Assembly (NCBI RefSeq): GCF_001570585.1
Contig: NZ_BBXF01000005.1
Coordinates: 558,001-622,000 of the forward strand
Length of the DNA stretch: 64,000 bases
Source: Herbidospora daliensis
GTDB taxonomy: Bacteria > Actinomycetota > Actinomycetes > Streptosporangiales > Streptosporangiaceae
Direction: 5' to 3'
Shown: positions 37,432 to 45,500 of the stretch, piece after piece
How positions within the stretch are numbered: position 1 is the first letter of the stretch
Layout: every line of letters starts with the position of its first letter
Translations under genes and position numbers: made by a program
Notes under the pieces: model-generated
What the model was told of the DNA's origin: nothing
Databases searched by the model: none
The model's input: the letters and a program-made list of their open reading frames with translations, nothing else

Positions 37432-37445
37432 TGTGAGCGTTAACA
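37432..37445. promoter_or_regulatory. LacI-type operator, methyltransferase gene (proximal)
   Basis: TGTGAGCGTTAACA shares the exact decamer AGCGTTAACA with the site before GH62 and lies 23 bp upstream of the methyltransferase ATG, next to its GAGGGAGA ribosome-binding site. Bound repressor would block transcription through the leader. Confidence 0.5.
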
Positions 37446-37468
37446 CGAAACGACTGAGGGAGAAAGAA

Positions 37469-38326
37469 ATGGCCGGTTTCCCCAACGGTCCCCGAGCCGA
37501 ATCCGCAGGTGACGCTCCGCCGATCACCCGGATCGACCCGTCGATCCCTCACCCCGCCCGCATCTACGACTATCTCCTCGGCGGCAAGGACCACTTCGCC
37601 TCCGACCGCGAGGCGGGCGAGCAGCTCATGAAACTGTCGCCGGGCACCCGCGAGGGCGTGCGCGCCCACCGCGCCTTCCTCAGCCGGGCCGTGCGTCATC
37701 TCGCCGTGGACGCCGGCATCACCCAGTTCCTCGACATCGGCACCGGCATCCCCACCCAGGGCAACACCCATGAGATCGCCCAGGCGGCCAACCCCGCCGC
37801 CAGGGTGGTGTACGTCGACAACGACCCGATCGTCCTGGTCCACGGCCGGGCCCTGCTGACCAGCAGCGAAGAGGGCATGACCACGGTCATCGAAGCCGAC
37901 CTGCGCGACCCCGACCACATCCTGTCGCACCCCCAGGTGAAGGAGGTGCTCGACTTCTCCCGGCCGGTCGGCCTCATCATGGCCGGCGTGCTGCACTTCG
38001 TCACCGACGCCGACAAGCCGCTCGAGTGCGTCGAGCGCTACAAGGCGGCCGTGCCGTCGGGCAGCCACCTGCTGCTCTCGCACATCACCCTCGACTTCGC
38101 GCCGCAGGTGGAGGAGGACGAGTTCACCAAGCCCTACGACAAGGGCCCCGCCTCGATGGTCCCCCGTACCCTCGCCCAGGTGACCGGCTTCTTCGACGGC
38201 TGGACGCTGGTGCCTCCGGGCGTCTCCGAGGTCGTCACCTGGCGCCCCGACGAGAACGAGTACCACTCCCCCATCCCCGGCGGCGGCCACGCCTGGGCCT
38301 ACGGCGGCGTGGCCGTCAAACCCTGA
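37469..38326 (+). CDS. SAM-dependent methyltransferase, DUF574 family
   Basis: The 285-residue protein (ATG 37469 after GAGGGAGA) matches the actinobacterial DUF574/Methyltransf_19 family: IDPSIPHPARIYDYLLGGKDHFASDREAGEQLM at the N-terminus, FLDIGTGIPTQGNTHEIAQ as the SAM-binding motif, VVYVDNDPIVLVHGRALL, and GLIMAGVLHFV. These are highly multiplied in Streptomyces relatives; substrates are mostly unknown. The gene overlaps the 3' end of the convergent sigma-factor gene by 11 bp. Two LacI-type sites lie upstream. Confidence 0.92.
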   Translation: MAGFPNGPRAESAGDAPPITRIDPSIPHPARIYDYLLGGKDHFASDREAGEQLMKLSPGTREGVRAHRAFLSRAVRHLAVDAGITQFLDIGTGIPTQGNTHEIAQAANPAARVVYVDNDPIVLVHGRALLTSSEEGMTTVIEADLRDPDHILSHPQVKEVLDFSRPVGLIMAGVLHFVTDADKPLECVERYKAAVPSGSHLLLSHITLDFAPQVEEDEFTKPYDKGPASMVPRTLAQVTGFFDGWTLVPPGVSEVVTWRPDENEYHSPIPGGGHAWAYGGVAVKP

Positions 38327-39533
38327 GGGCCGCCGCCTTGGCGCGCAGCACGTCGCGTTCGCGCTGGTTGGCGCACAGCCGGGCGGCCGATTCGAGTTCG
38401 GCGCGGGCTTCCGGGAAGCGGCCCAAGCGGGTCAGCAGTTCGCCGCGCACGGTCGGCACCAGGTGCGAACCGGGGAGCCGGTCGGCGGCGAGCAGGGCGT
38501 CCACGATGCGCAGGGCCTCGGCCGGACCGGCGGTCATGGCCACCGCGACGGCCCGGTTGAGGTCGACCAGGGGCGAGGGCGCGACGCGGCCGAGGGCCTC
38601 GTAGAGCAGCACGATCCGGTCCCAGTCGGTCGCCTCCGCTGAGGGGGCCGACGCGTGCACGGCGGCGATGGCGGCTTGCACCGCGTAGGGGCCGAGACCG
38701 TGCCCGGAAGCCCGGGTCAGGGCGGCCAGCCCTCGGTGGATCGCCGCCGGGTCCCACAGGCGGCGGTCCTGGTCGGCGAGGAGGATGGGGCTGCCGTCTG
38801 GTGCGGTGCGGGCCGGGAAACGCGCCGCCGTCAGTTCGCACAGCGCCAGCAGTCCGTGCACCTCCGGCTCGCCGGGCTGCAACCCCGCCAAAACGCGGAT
38901 CAGCCGGATCGCCTCAAACGCGAGGTCGGGGCGGAGCAGCCGATCCCCGGACGTCGCCGTCGACCCCTCGGTGAAGATCACGTAGAGGACGCCGAGCACG
39001 CCGCCCAGCCGTTCCCGCCGTTCGTCCGGCGGCGGCAATTCGAACGGCACCCCGGCCGCCGCGATCGTCTTCTTCGCGCGGGTGATGCGGGCCTGCACCG
39101 TCGGCACCGGCACCAGGAACGCGCGGGCGATCTCCTCGCTCGACAGGCCGCCGACCACGCGCAGCGTCAGGGCCACCCGGGCCTCGCGGGAGAGCACCGG
39201 ATGGCAGCTGACGAACATCAGCGAAAGGACGTCGTCGTCGATGGCGTCGGGGTCGTGTTCCGGCTCGGCCGGATCATCGGCCGCCAGCAGGGCGTAGCGG
39301 TCGTGGAGGGCGGCCCGGCGGCGGATCGTGTCGATCGCGCGCCGCCGGGCCGTCGCCATCAGCCAGCCGGCCGGGTTGGCCGGAGACGCGCGCGGCCACG
39401 ACGTCAGCGCCTCGGCGACCGCCTCCTGGGCGGCGTCCTCGGCCAGGCCGAAGTCGCCGGTGAAGCGGGTCAGCGCGGCGACGATCCGGGGAGACGCGCT
39501 CCGCCAGACCGCCTCGACGTCGGCCGCGCCCAT
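38316..39533 (-). CDS. ECF sigma factor of the ECF42 type (DUF6596)
   Basis: The 405-residue protein combines sigma-70 region 2 (AEDAAQEAVAEALTSWPRASPANPAGWLMATARRRAIDTIRRR) and region 4 (ALTLRVVGGLSSEEIARAFLVPVPTVQARITRAKKTI) with a ~200-residue C-terminal helical extension (YLLYEALGRVAPSPLVDLNRAVAVAM-like, here IVLLYEALGRVAPSPLVDLN). This fits ECF42, which lacks an anti-sigma factor and is encoded beside YCII/DGPF proteins, as here. It overlaps the YCII stop by one base and the methyltransferase 3' end by 11 bp. Confidence 0.93.
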   Translation of the reverse strand: MGAADVEAVWRSASPRIVAALTRFTGDFGLAEDAAQEAVAEALTSWPRASPANPAGWLMATARRRAIDTIRRRAALHDRYALLAADDPAEPEHDPDAIDDDVLSLMFVSCHPVLSREARVALTLRVVGGLSSEEIARAFLVPVPTVQARITRAKKTIAAAGVPFELPPPDERRERLGGVLGVLYVIFTEGSTATSGDRLLRPDLAFEAIRLIRVLAGLQPGEPEVHGLLALCELTAARFPARTAPDGSPILLADQDRRLWDPAAIHRGLAALTRASGHGLGPYAVQAAIAAVHASAPSAEATDWDRIVLLYEALGRVAPSPLVDLNRAVAVAMTAGPAEALRIVDALLAADRLPGSHLVPTVRGELLTRLGRFPEARAELESAARLCANQRERDVLRAKAAALRV

Positions 39534-39907
39534 CAGGCCTGGCCGCCCTGCGGGACCTCGTCCTCTTCCGCCACCCGGCGGACCTCGATCTTCGAGCCGC
39601 GGACCGCCGGCATGCGCGTCGCCCACTCGACCGCCTCCTGCCGCGTGGCGACGTCGAGCAGGAAGTAGCCGCCGAACAGCTCCCTCGTCTCGCCGTAGGG
39701 GCCGTCGGTGACGACCGGGGTCTCGCCGCCGAAGTCGACGACGACGCCGCGCGCCGGATCGTCCAGGCCCTCGGCCGCCAGGAGCACCCCGGCCTTCATC
39801 ATGTCCTCGATGAACCGGCCGGTCGCGGCCATCGCCTCGTCGATCGAGGCCATCATGGCCGCGTTCGACTCGTCGGTGCCCCGCATGATCAGCATGTATC
39901 TCGGCAT
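39533..39907 (-). CDS. YCII-related (DGPF-domain) protein, partner of ECF42
   Basis: The 124-residue protein has the typical MPRYMLIMRGTDES start, AAEGLDDPARGVVVDF, and the diagnostic VVTDGPYGETRELFGGYFLLDV. DGPF proteins are consistently encoded next to ECF42 sigma factors and are thought to influence their activity or be their targets. The ATG at 39907 follows GGAGAGAA. It is the first gene of a two-gene unit with the sigma factor. Confidence 0.93.
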   Translation of the reverse strand: MPRYMLIMRGTDESNAAMMASIDEAMAATGRFIEDMMKAGVLLAAEGLDDPARGVVVDFGGETPVVTDGPYGETRELFGGYFLLDVATRQEAVEWATRMPAVRGSKIEVRRVAEEDEVPQGGQA

Positions 39908-39969
39908 CGTTCTCTCCTCATCCCGTGAGTCCGCACCCTCATGTCGAACGGGCGGGCCGGGGATCGACG

Positions 39970-40299
39970 TCAGGCCCCGCCGATTCCGATCTCGTTGCCG
40001 TCGGGGTCGTGGTAGGTCGCCTTGCGGACGCCGTTGTCGTAGGTCTCCTGTTTGACAGGCTCGACGCCGCGCGCGGAGATCGCCGCGACGCGGGCGTCGA
40101 AGTCGTCGACGAAGAGGGTCTGCAGGGCGTGGCCCGCGCGGTCGGGGAGGAGCTCGACGTAGAGGTAGCGGTGCTCGGCGAGCTCCCAGACGGCCTCGAC
40201 GTCGTTGGGGAAGAACGCCGGCGGGGTGCCCAGGAGACGTTCGTACCACTCCAGGGCCCGCTGGTAGTCGGTGACGGGAACGCCCGCGAAGAGATCCAT
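39970..40299 (-). CDS. VOC/glyoxalase-fold protein
   Basis: The 109-residue protein starts at ATG 40299 and has one VOC domain made of two beta-alpha-beta-beta-beta units: FAGVPVTDYQRALEWYERLLGTPPAFFPNDVEAVWEL and LYVELLPDRAG, then TYHDPDGNEIGIGG. Family members act as dioxygenases, isomerases or drug-binding immunity proteins. It reads in the same direction as the YCII/sigma pair and lies 62 bp upstream, so it may be cotranscribed. Confidence 0.85.
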   Translation of the reverse strand: MDLFAGVPVTDYQRALEWYERLLGTPPAFFPNDVEAVWELAEHRYLYVELLPDRAGHALQTLFVDDFDARVAAISARGVEPVKQETYDNGVRKATYHDPDGNEIGIGGA

Positions 40300-40333
40300 G
40301 CGGCCCACTCTAGGAGCGCGCCGCACCCAGATC

Positions 40334-40564
40334 ATGGGCGCCGCCCACCGCATGGAGACGCCGGCCGCCCTCACCGCGCGGGAACGCGACGTGCCGGCCC
40401 TGATGGCGGAGGGCCGGTCGAACACCGCCATCGCGGGCGCGCTGTTCCTGTCGTACGGCTCGGTGGAGAAGCACGTCAGCCAGATCTTCGCCAAGCTCGG
40501 CCTGCCGCCGTCGGACCACGACCACCGCCGGGTCCTGGCGGTCCTGCGCCATCTTCAGGTCTGA
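40334..40564 (+). pseudogene. LuxR/NarL response-regulator remnant (HTH only)
   Basis: From the ATG at 40334, 76 residues hold only a LuxR HTH (ALTARERDVPALMAEGRSNTAIAGALFLSYGSVEKHVSQIFAKLGLPPSDHDHRRVLAVLRHLQV). The sequence is a typical response-regulator C-terminus, but the receiver domain is missing and the frame enters from the start of the divergent VOC gene. Two substitutions (VPALM for VLALM, LSYGS for VSEGS) fit relaxed selection. It overlaps the 3' end of the TetR gene. A functional short regulator cannot be excluded. Confidence 0.6.
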
Positions 40565-41121
40565 ACACCGTCGAGCAGGATGGCGAGGTAGCGGCGGGCG
40601 GTGTCGATGCGGTCGGCCGGGGCGCCGCCCCGGACCGCCACCGCGTGGGCGATCCCGCACATCAGCGGCACCACGTCGACGGCCGCGAGGTCGGCGCGTA
40701 CGACCCCGGCGGCGTGGGCGCGGGCGAGCAGGGCGGTGCCGACCGTCGTGAGCGAGCGCTTGAGTTCCGTGGTGCGCGGCAGGGTGTCGGTGGCCGTCGA
40801 GGCGACCGGGGGCAGGGCGGCGTCGGTGACCTGCGCCTCGACGACGCGCAGCAGGAAACCCTCCAGCGCCCGCCACGGGTCGGGTTCGGCGAGGGCCTGC
40901 TCGCCACAGGCGGCCAGGTCTTCGAGGCAGGGTGCGGCGACGGTCTCCAGCAGCGCCTCGGGGGTGGCGAAGTGGCGGTAGACGGTGGCGACCCCGACGC
41001 CGGCCCGGTGGGCGACGTCGTTCAGCTGCAGCGTGACGCCCTGGTCGACCAGGGCGCGGGCGGTGGCGACGATCCGTTCCCAGTTGCGGGCGGCGTCCTT
41101 GCGCAGGGGTGCGGCCGTCAT
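40555..41121 (-). CDS. TetR-family regulator
   Basis: The 188-residue protein has an N-terminal TetR HTH (RIVATARALVDQGVTLQLNDVAHRAGVGVATVYRHFATPEALLETV) and a ligand-binding helical C-terminus resembling TetR_C_33-type domains. It overlaps the SDR gene by 4 bp (ATGA), so the pair is one transcript and the SDR substrate or product is the likely ligand. A CGGAT-N5-ATCCG palindrome upstream of the SDR gene is the probable operator. Confidence 0.9.
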   Translation of the reverse strand: MTAAPLRKDAARNWERIVATARALVDQGVTLQLNDVAHRAGVGVATVYRHFATPEALLETVAAPCLEDLAACGEQALAEPDPWRALEGFLLRVVEAQVTDAALPPVASTATDTLPRTTELKRSLTTVGTALLARAHAAGVVRADLAAVDVVPLMCGIAHAVAVRGGAPADRIDTARRYLAILLDGVQT

Positions 41122-41987
41122 ACGGGCGCGTGGGTCCGGCTGAGCAGGTCGACGGCCTGGGCGACGCGGGGGTCGGTCGCGGCGCGGATCGGGGTGACCG
41201 GGCGGGCGTCGGGGCCGATGACGAGGCCGGTCCGGCCGGTCAGCGCGGGGTCGGTGGCGGCGGTGATCGAAGGGCGGGCCGCACTGGACGCCGGGCCCGA
41301 GGTGCTGCGGGCGAAGACGCGGCGGACCAGCGGCCAGAGCAGCCGCAGGGGCGGCGAGACGATCTTCGGGTCGGTCATGGTGCCGTCGGTCATGTCGGTC
41401 GCGGCGCCTCCCGGGTCGGCGGCGAAGACCGAGACGCCGGTGCCGTCGAGCCGTCTGGCCAGGTCGAGGGTGTAGGCCAGGTTGGCGAGCTTGGCGCGGC
41501 CGTACCAGTGGAAGCCGTAGTAGCCGCCCGGCGGTTCGACGGCGTCGAAACGCCGTTTGGCGGAGCGGACCGCGCCCGAGGTGACGTTCACGATCCGGCT
41601 CGGCGCCCCGGCGGTGAGGACCGGCAGCAGCAGCTCGGTCAGCAGGTAGGGCGACAGGTGGTTGACCACGAACGACGCCTCGACGCCGTCGAGGTCGGCG
41701 CGGTCGGCGTACATGGCCCCGACGTTGTTGACCAGCACCGTCAGCGGCTCCCCCGACGCGGCGACGTCGCGGGCCAGCGCGCGGACCTGGTCGAGGGAGC
41801 CGAGGTCGGCCTGCCGGAACCGCGCCGGGTGGGCCGGCCGGGTGGCGTCGATCTGGCCGACCGCGCGGGCGCCCCGGCCGGGGTCGCGCCCGACCACGGT
41901 GACCGCGAACCCGGCGGCGGCCAGGCCCAGGGCGGTCTCCAGGCCGATGCCTCCGGTGCCGGCCGTGACCAGAGCCGTCTTCGTCAT
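41118..41987 (-). CDS. Short-chain dehydrogenase/reductase
   Basis: ATG 41987 (GGAGGG 4 bp upstream) gives 289 residues; a GTG at 42002 is less likely because it precedes the ribosome-binding site. The protein has the cofactor motif TAGTGGIGLETALGLA, NNVGAMYA, and the catalytic YGRAK (Tyr and Lys) after IVNVTSGAVRS, matching retinol dehydrogenase/WWOX-like SDRs that prefer NADP (Arg in VVGRDPGR). It may act on an aldehyde or ketone. It is cotranscribed with TetR. Confidence 0.92.
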   Translation of the reverse strand: MTKTALVTAGTGGIGLETALGLAAAGFAVTVVGRDPGRGARAVGQIDATRPAHPARFRQADLGSLDQVRALARDVAASGEPLTVLVNNVGAMYADRADLDGVEASFVVNHLSPYLLTELLLPVLTAGAPSRIVNVTSGAVRSAKRRFDAVEPPGGYYGFHWYGRAKLANLAYTLDLARRLDGTGVSVFAADPGGAATDMTDGTMTDPKIVSPPLRLLWPLVRRVFARSTSGPASSAARPSITAATDPALTGRTGLVIGPDARPVTPIRAATDPRVAQAVDLLSRTHAPV

Positions 41988-42006
41988 GCGCCCTCCACTC
42001 AATAAG

Positions 42007-42021
42007 CGGATAACTCATCCG
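42007..42021. promoter_or_regulatory. Probable TetR operator
   Basis: CGGAT, AACTC, ATCCG is a perfect 5-5-5 inverted repeat 20 bp upstream of the SDR ATG. Its right half lies inside the last codons of the AraC/GlxA-type gene (stop at 42015-42017), so the operator partly overlaps coding sequence. Confidence 0.6.
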
Positions 42022-42986
42022 TTTAGCTGAACGGTACCACCCGTCGTGGTGGTGAAGCGCTGGCGGTAGGCGGTGGGCGTGATGCCGAGGTGGCGGTCGA
42101 AGACGCGGCGCAGGGTCTCGTCGCTGCCGAGGCCGCTGTCGCGGGCCGCGACGGTGACGCTGTGCCCGTCGAGGAGCAGCCGCTGGGCGTGTTCCAGCCG
42201 GACCCGCTCGACCCAGCGGCCGGGAGTGGTGCCCAGTTCGGTGTGGAACAGCCGGGTCAGGTGGCGGGTGCTGACGGCCGCCGCGGCGGCCATGGCGGGC
42301 AGGCCGTGATCCCCCGCCGGGTCGGCCAGCACCGAGTCGATCAGCACCCGCAGGACGTCGTTGCGGGCGGGCGGCGTGGCCGCCGACGTGAACTGCGACT
42401 GCCCGCCGGGCCGCCGCAGGAAGACGACCAGCTCCCGGGCGATGCGGCGGGCCGTCTCGGCCCCGTGGTCGTCTTCCACGAGGGCCAGGGTCAGGTCGAT
42501 GCCCGCGCTGATGCCCGCCGAGGTGATGAACCGGCCGTCCCTGACGTGGATCGCGTCGGGCTCGACGCGCACCCGGGGATGGCGGCGGGCGAGGGCGTCG
42601 GCGTGCCGCCAGTGGGTGGCGGCCCGGCGTCCGTCGAGCAGGCCGAGTTCGGCCAGCACGAACGCGCCCGTGCAGACCGAGGCGACCCGGGCGGCCCCGG
42701 CGGCCACCGTGCGGGCGGTCGCCAGCAGGCCGGCGTCCAGGGGCCGCTCGGCCAGCAGGTCGCCGCCGGACACGATCGCGGTGTCGACCGGCCCGGCCTC
42801 GGCGGCCGTCACGACGCCGCTCAGCGGCAGGCCGGTCGAGGTGGTGACCTGGCCGCCGGAGGCGGAGATCAGGACCAGCTCGTAGGGGTGCCCGGCCTGG
42901 CCGGCCTGGTGCAGGACCTCGGCGGGGCCGCTGACGTCGAGCATGGTCACCCCGTCGAAGACCACGAATCCGACCCGGTGCGTCAT
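42015..42986 (-). CDS. GlxA-type AraC-family regulator with DJ-1/PfpI domain
   Basis: The 323-residue protein has an N-terminal class I glutamine-amidotransferase-like domain (~1-180; VGFVVFDGVTMLDVSGPAEVL, the nucleophile-elbow cysteine in VASVCTGAFVLAELGLLDGRRAATHW) and a C-terminal pair of AraC HTHs (MAAAAAVSTRHLTRLFHTELGTTPGRWVERVRLEHA, DSGLGSDETLRRVFDRHLGITPTAYRQRF). Such regulators control metabolism of quaternary amines or arginine in some bacteria. Here the divergent HD protein is the obvious candidate target. Confidence 0.93.
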   Translation of the reverse strand: MTHRVGFVVFDGVTMLDVSGPAEVLHQAGQAGHPYELVLISASGGQVTTSTGLPLSGVVTAAEAGPVDTAIVSGGDLLAERPLDAGLLATARTVAAGAARVASVCTGAFVLAELGLLDGRRAATHWRHADALARRHPRVRVEPDAIHVRDGRFITSAGISAGIDLTLALVEDDHGAETARRIARELVVFLRRPGGQSQFTSAATPPARNDVLRVLIDSVLADPAGDHGLPAMAAAAAVSTRHLTRLFHTELGTTPGRWVERVRLEHAQRLLLDGHSVTVAARDSGLGSDETLRRVFDRHLGITPTAYRQRFTTTTGGTVQLNG

Positions 42987-43077
42987 GTCTGAATCTGTGG
43001 TTCGTCTGTCAGAAAGGACATGGCCCCAGTCTAGGCGGCGGGGAGAGGCTGGAGTCGTACCGAGAAAGGAGAAGATC

Positions 43078-43716
43078 ATGAGCGAGACCATCGCGGGGGT
43101 CCGGATCCCCGACAGCCCTCTCGCGCGGGCGGCGACCGAACTGGTCAGGGAGGCGGCGTCGCCGCTGCTGTTCGACCACTCCCGGCGGGTGTTCCTGTGG
43201 GGGTCGCTGCGCGGGCGCGACCAGGGCCTGCCCTTCGACCCCGAGCTCCTGTACGTCGGCGCGATGTTCCACGATCTCGGGCTGACCGACCGGTTCCGCC
43301 GCAAGGACCAGCGGTTCGAGATCGACGGCGCCGACGAGGCGCGGCGGTTCCTGGCCGCCCACGGGATCGCCGGCCCCGAGGCCGATCTGGTGTGGACGGC
43401 CATCGCCCTGCACACCACCCCGGAGATCCCGCTGCACATGGCGCCCGAGATCGCGCTGGTCACCCGTGGGGTGGAGCTCGACGTGCTGGGCCTCGGCTAC
43501 GACGCCGTCACCGGCGACCAGCGCGCGGCCGTGGTGGCGGCCCATCCCCGGCCCGATTTCAAGAGGCGCATCCTGGCCGCCTTCACCGACGGGATCAGGG
43601 ACCGGCCCGAGACGACGTTCGGCAACGTCAAGGCCGACGTGCTGGCCCGCTTCGTGCCCGGCTTCGTCCGCGGCGACTTCGTCGAGGTCGTCGAGGACTC
43701 GGCCTGGCCCGAATAG
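43078..43716 (+). CDS. HD-domain phosphohydrolase-like protein
   Basis: The 212-residue protein (ATG 43078, AAAGGAG upstream) has an HD domain with the metal-binding pair in LLYVGAMFHDLGLTDRF, an upstream histidine in LLFDHSRRVFLWG, and a downstream AIALHTTPEIPLHMAPEIALVTRGVELDVLG. It resembles cyanamide hydratase-type (Ddi2/3) and other small HD proteins. It is transcribed away from the GlxA-type regulator across 91 bp, suggesting that regulator controls it. Confidence 0.88.
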   Translation: MSETIAGVRIPDSPLARAATELVREAASPLLFDHSRRVFLWGSLRGRDQGLPFDPELLYVGAMFHDLGLTDRFRRKDQRFEIDGADEARRFLAAHGIAGPEADLVWTAIALHTTPEIPLHMAPEIALVTRGVELDVLGLGYDAVTGDQRAAVVAAHPRPDFKRRILAAFTDGIRDRPETTFGNVKADVLARFVPGFVRGDFVEVVEDSAWPE

Positions 43717-43726
43717 CGTCCGCCGC

Positions 43727-44398
43727 CTAGGCGATGCGCTGGATCATCGTGTTGCTGATCTGGTAGCGGTAGCCCGCGTCGAGCACCGCCCGGTCCTGGA
43801 AGCCGCTGGTGCCGAACGGAGTGCCGTACAGGTAGACGTTGGCGACCGCCTCCTGGCCGGTCACCTCCTGGATGCGGCGGCGCGGCTCGACCAGTTCGCG
43901 CTCGACGTCGGCGGCCGTGGTGATGGCGCCGATCGGCGAGTGGCTGCCGGTGTGCGGGACCACGACGTGGCGCTGCCCGAGCTCGGCGACCTCGTCCCAG
44001 GTCAGGGCCAGGCGGTCGTAGGAGAGCTCCTCCTCGACCAGGTCGATGTCGTGGGCGTCGGCGAAGGCGCGCTGCTCGGCGGGCGGGCAGTCGACGAACC
44101 GGGTGATGATCGGGAACCAGGCCGTGAGGCCGAGGTCGTCGCAGATGGGGGCGGCGACCGTGTGGTTGTTGCGGTAGCCCTCGTAGAAGACGGGGATGAA
44201 GCCGGGCCGGTCGAGGCCCCACTCGCCGGTGGCGTAGAAGCGGTCGAGGTCGGCCACGGTGACGCACGCGAACGCCTTCGCGTAGGCGGCGAGCTCCTCG
44301 CGGAGCTGGGCGGCGGTCGACGACGGGGTGTTGTGGTAGTTGACGACCCGCAGGTAGCGGCCCTCTTCGAGGGCGGTGCGGTGGTCGGCGAATCCCAT
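43727..44398 (-). CDS. NodB-like (polysaccharide deacetylase) protein with altered motif 1
   Basis: The 223-residue protein resembles CE4/NodB enzymes in fold order: a motif-1-like FIPVFYEGYRNNH, AWFPIITRFVD, a motif-2-like VVPHTGSHSPIG with the metal His pair, and a motif-3-like VANVYLYGTPFGTSGFQD. The usual motif 1 is TFDDG; here the two aspartates are replaced by Tyr-Glu, removing the catalytic base. It may be a diverged sugar-phosphate deacetylase or non-catalytic. It is the last gene of the leftward sugar operon, 1 bp after the 91-residue gene. Confidence 0.75.
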   Translation of the reverse strand: MGFADHRTALEEGRYLRVVNYHNTPSSTAAQLREELAAYAKAFACVTVADLDRFYATGEWGLDRPGFIPVFYEGYRNNHTVAAPICDDLGLTAWFPIITRFVDCPPAEQRAFADAHDIDLVEEELSYDRLALTWDEVAELGQRHVVVPHTGSHSPIGAITTAADVERELVEPRRRIQEVTGQEAVANVYLYGTPFGTSGFQDRAVLDAGYRYQISNTMIQRIA

Positions 44399-44399
44399 G

Positions 44400-44675
44400 T
44401 CAGTCCTCGGTGGGGAAGAAGTGGACGCGGGCCACGACGGTGATGACCGACGCCAGCGCGGCGAGGTCGTCGTCGGCCGCTTCGGGGCGCACCGCCGTGG
44501 CGTAGCGGCCGGTCAGGTCGGCCAGGGCGGGCCCCTCGGCGCGGTCGGCGGCCGGCCGCGCCGGGCCGCGCAGGTCCTCCAGCGCGAGGAACATCGGGAT
44601 GCCCTCCCGCTCCAGGGCGCGCCGCTCGTTCTCGGCGAGGATCGCCCCGGGGTCGGGATGCGGGGTGAGGCTCAT
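44400..44675 (-). CDS. Hypothetical 91-residue protein in sugar operon
   Basis: I do not recognise this protein. The 91 residues are charged and helical (PGAILAENERRALEREGIPMF) with an EAADDDLAALASVITVVARVH C-terminus and no signal or membrane segment. It lies between the aldolase (9 bp) and the NodB-like gene (1 bp) on one transcript, so it probably acts with that pathway, perhaps as a small subunit or chaperone of the NodB-like protein. Confidence 0.75.
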   Translation of the reverse strand: MSLTPHPDPGAILAENERRALEREGIPMFLALEDLRGPARPAADRAEGPALADLTGRYATAVRPEAADDDLAALASVITVVARVHFFPTED

Positions 44676-44684
44676 GTCGGCTCC

Positions 44685-45500
44685 TTAGTGCAGGACACGC
44701 AGCAGATGGGCGACCTGCGCCCCGACGGCCGTCCGGGCGGGCCGCAGGTACTTGCGCGGGTCGACGGTCTTCTCGGCCGCCAGCACCCGCCGGACCTCGG
44801 CGGTGAACGCCTTGTTCAGGTGGGTGGCGATGTTGATTTTGGTCATGCCCGCCGCGACGGCCGCCGTGAGCCCGTCGTCGGCGACGCCCGAGGAGCCGTG
44901 CAGCACCAGCGGCACCGGCACCGCCGCGCGCAGGTCGGCGATCAGGGCGAAGTCGAGCGCGGCGTCGCGGGTGAGCATCGCGTGGGAGGTGCCGACGGCG
45001 ACCGCGAGGGCGTTCACCCCCGTGGCGGCGACGTAGGCGGCGGCCTCGGCCGGGTCGGTGCGAACCCCGGGCGCGTGTACGCCGTCCTTGCCCCCCACCT
45101 CCCCCAGTTCGGCCTCCACGAAGACGCCGGTCCGGCGCACCACCTCGGCGGTCGCGGCCACGTTCTCCTCGTACGGCAACGCCGACGCGTCGAACATGAC
45201 CGACCCGAAGCCGAGCTCCACGGCCCGGTCGACGAGGTCGCCCCGGGTGGCGTGGTCGAGGTGGACCGCGACCGGCACCGACGCCTCACGGGCGACCGCC
45301 AGGCAGGCCGCGCCGATGGCGGCCAGGCCGCCGTGGTAGTCGACGGTGTTCTCGCTGACCTGGAGGATCACCGGCAGCCCGGCCTCCTCGGCCCCGGCGA
45401 CGATGCCCTGGGCGTGCTCGACCTGGATCACGTTGAAGGCGCCGACGCCTCGGCCGGCGGCGTAGGCGGCGGAGACGATCTCGGCGGTGGGGGTCAGCAC
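44685..45500 (-). CDS. Class II fructose/tagatose-bisphosphate aldolase
   Basis: GTG 45500 gives 271 residues with the zinc-aldolase motifs: VGAFNVIQVEHAQGIVAGAEE, the metal His in VHLDHATRGDLVDRAVELGFGSVMFDAS, EAELGEVGGKDG, LVLHGSSGVADDGL and TKINIATHLNKAF for phosphate binding. It belongs to the GatY/KbaY/FbaA group. Beside a LacC-type kinase and a SIS protein, tagatose 1,6-bisphosphate is a plausible substrate. It overlaps the upstream kinase gene by 7 bp. Confidence 0.92.
   Translation of the reverse strand: MLTPTAEIVSAAYAAGRGVGAFNVIQVEHAQGIVAGAEEAGLPVILQVSENTVDYHGGLAAIGAACLAVAREASVPVAVHLDHATRGDLVDRAVELGFGSVMFDASALPYEENVAATAEVVRRTGVFVEAELGEVGGKDGVHAPGVRTDPAEAAAYVAATGVNALAVAVGTSHAMLTRDAALDFALIADLRAAVPVPLVLHGSSGVADDGLTAAVAAGMTKINIATHLNKAFTAEVRRVLAAEKTVDPRKYLRPARTAVGAQVAHLLRVLH

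Noticed and set aside
37241-37468. Riboswitch in the long methyltransferase leader
   Set aside because: Only a short GGAC/GTCC hairpin is seen; no known aptamer consensus was recognised.
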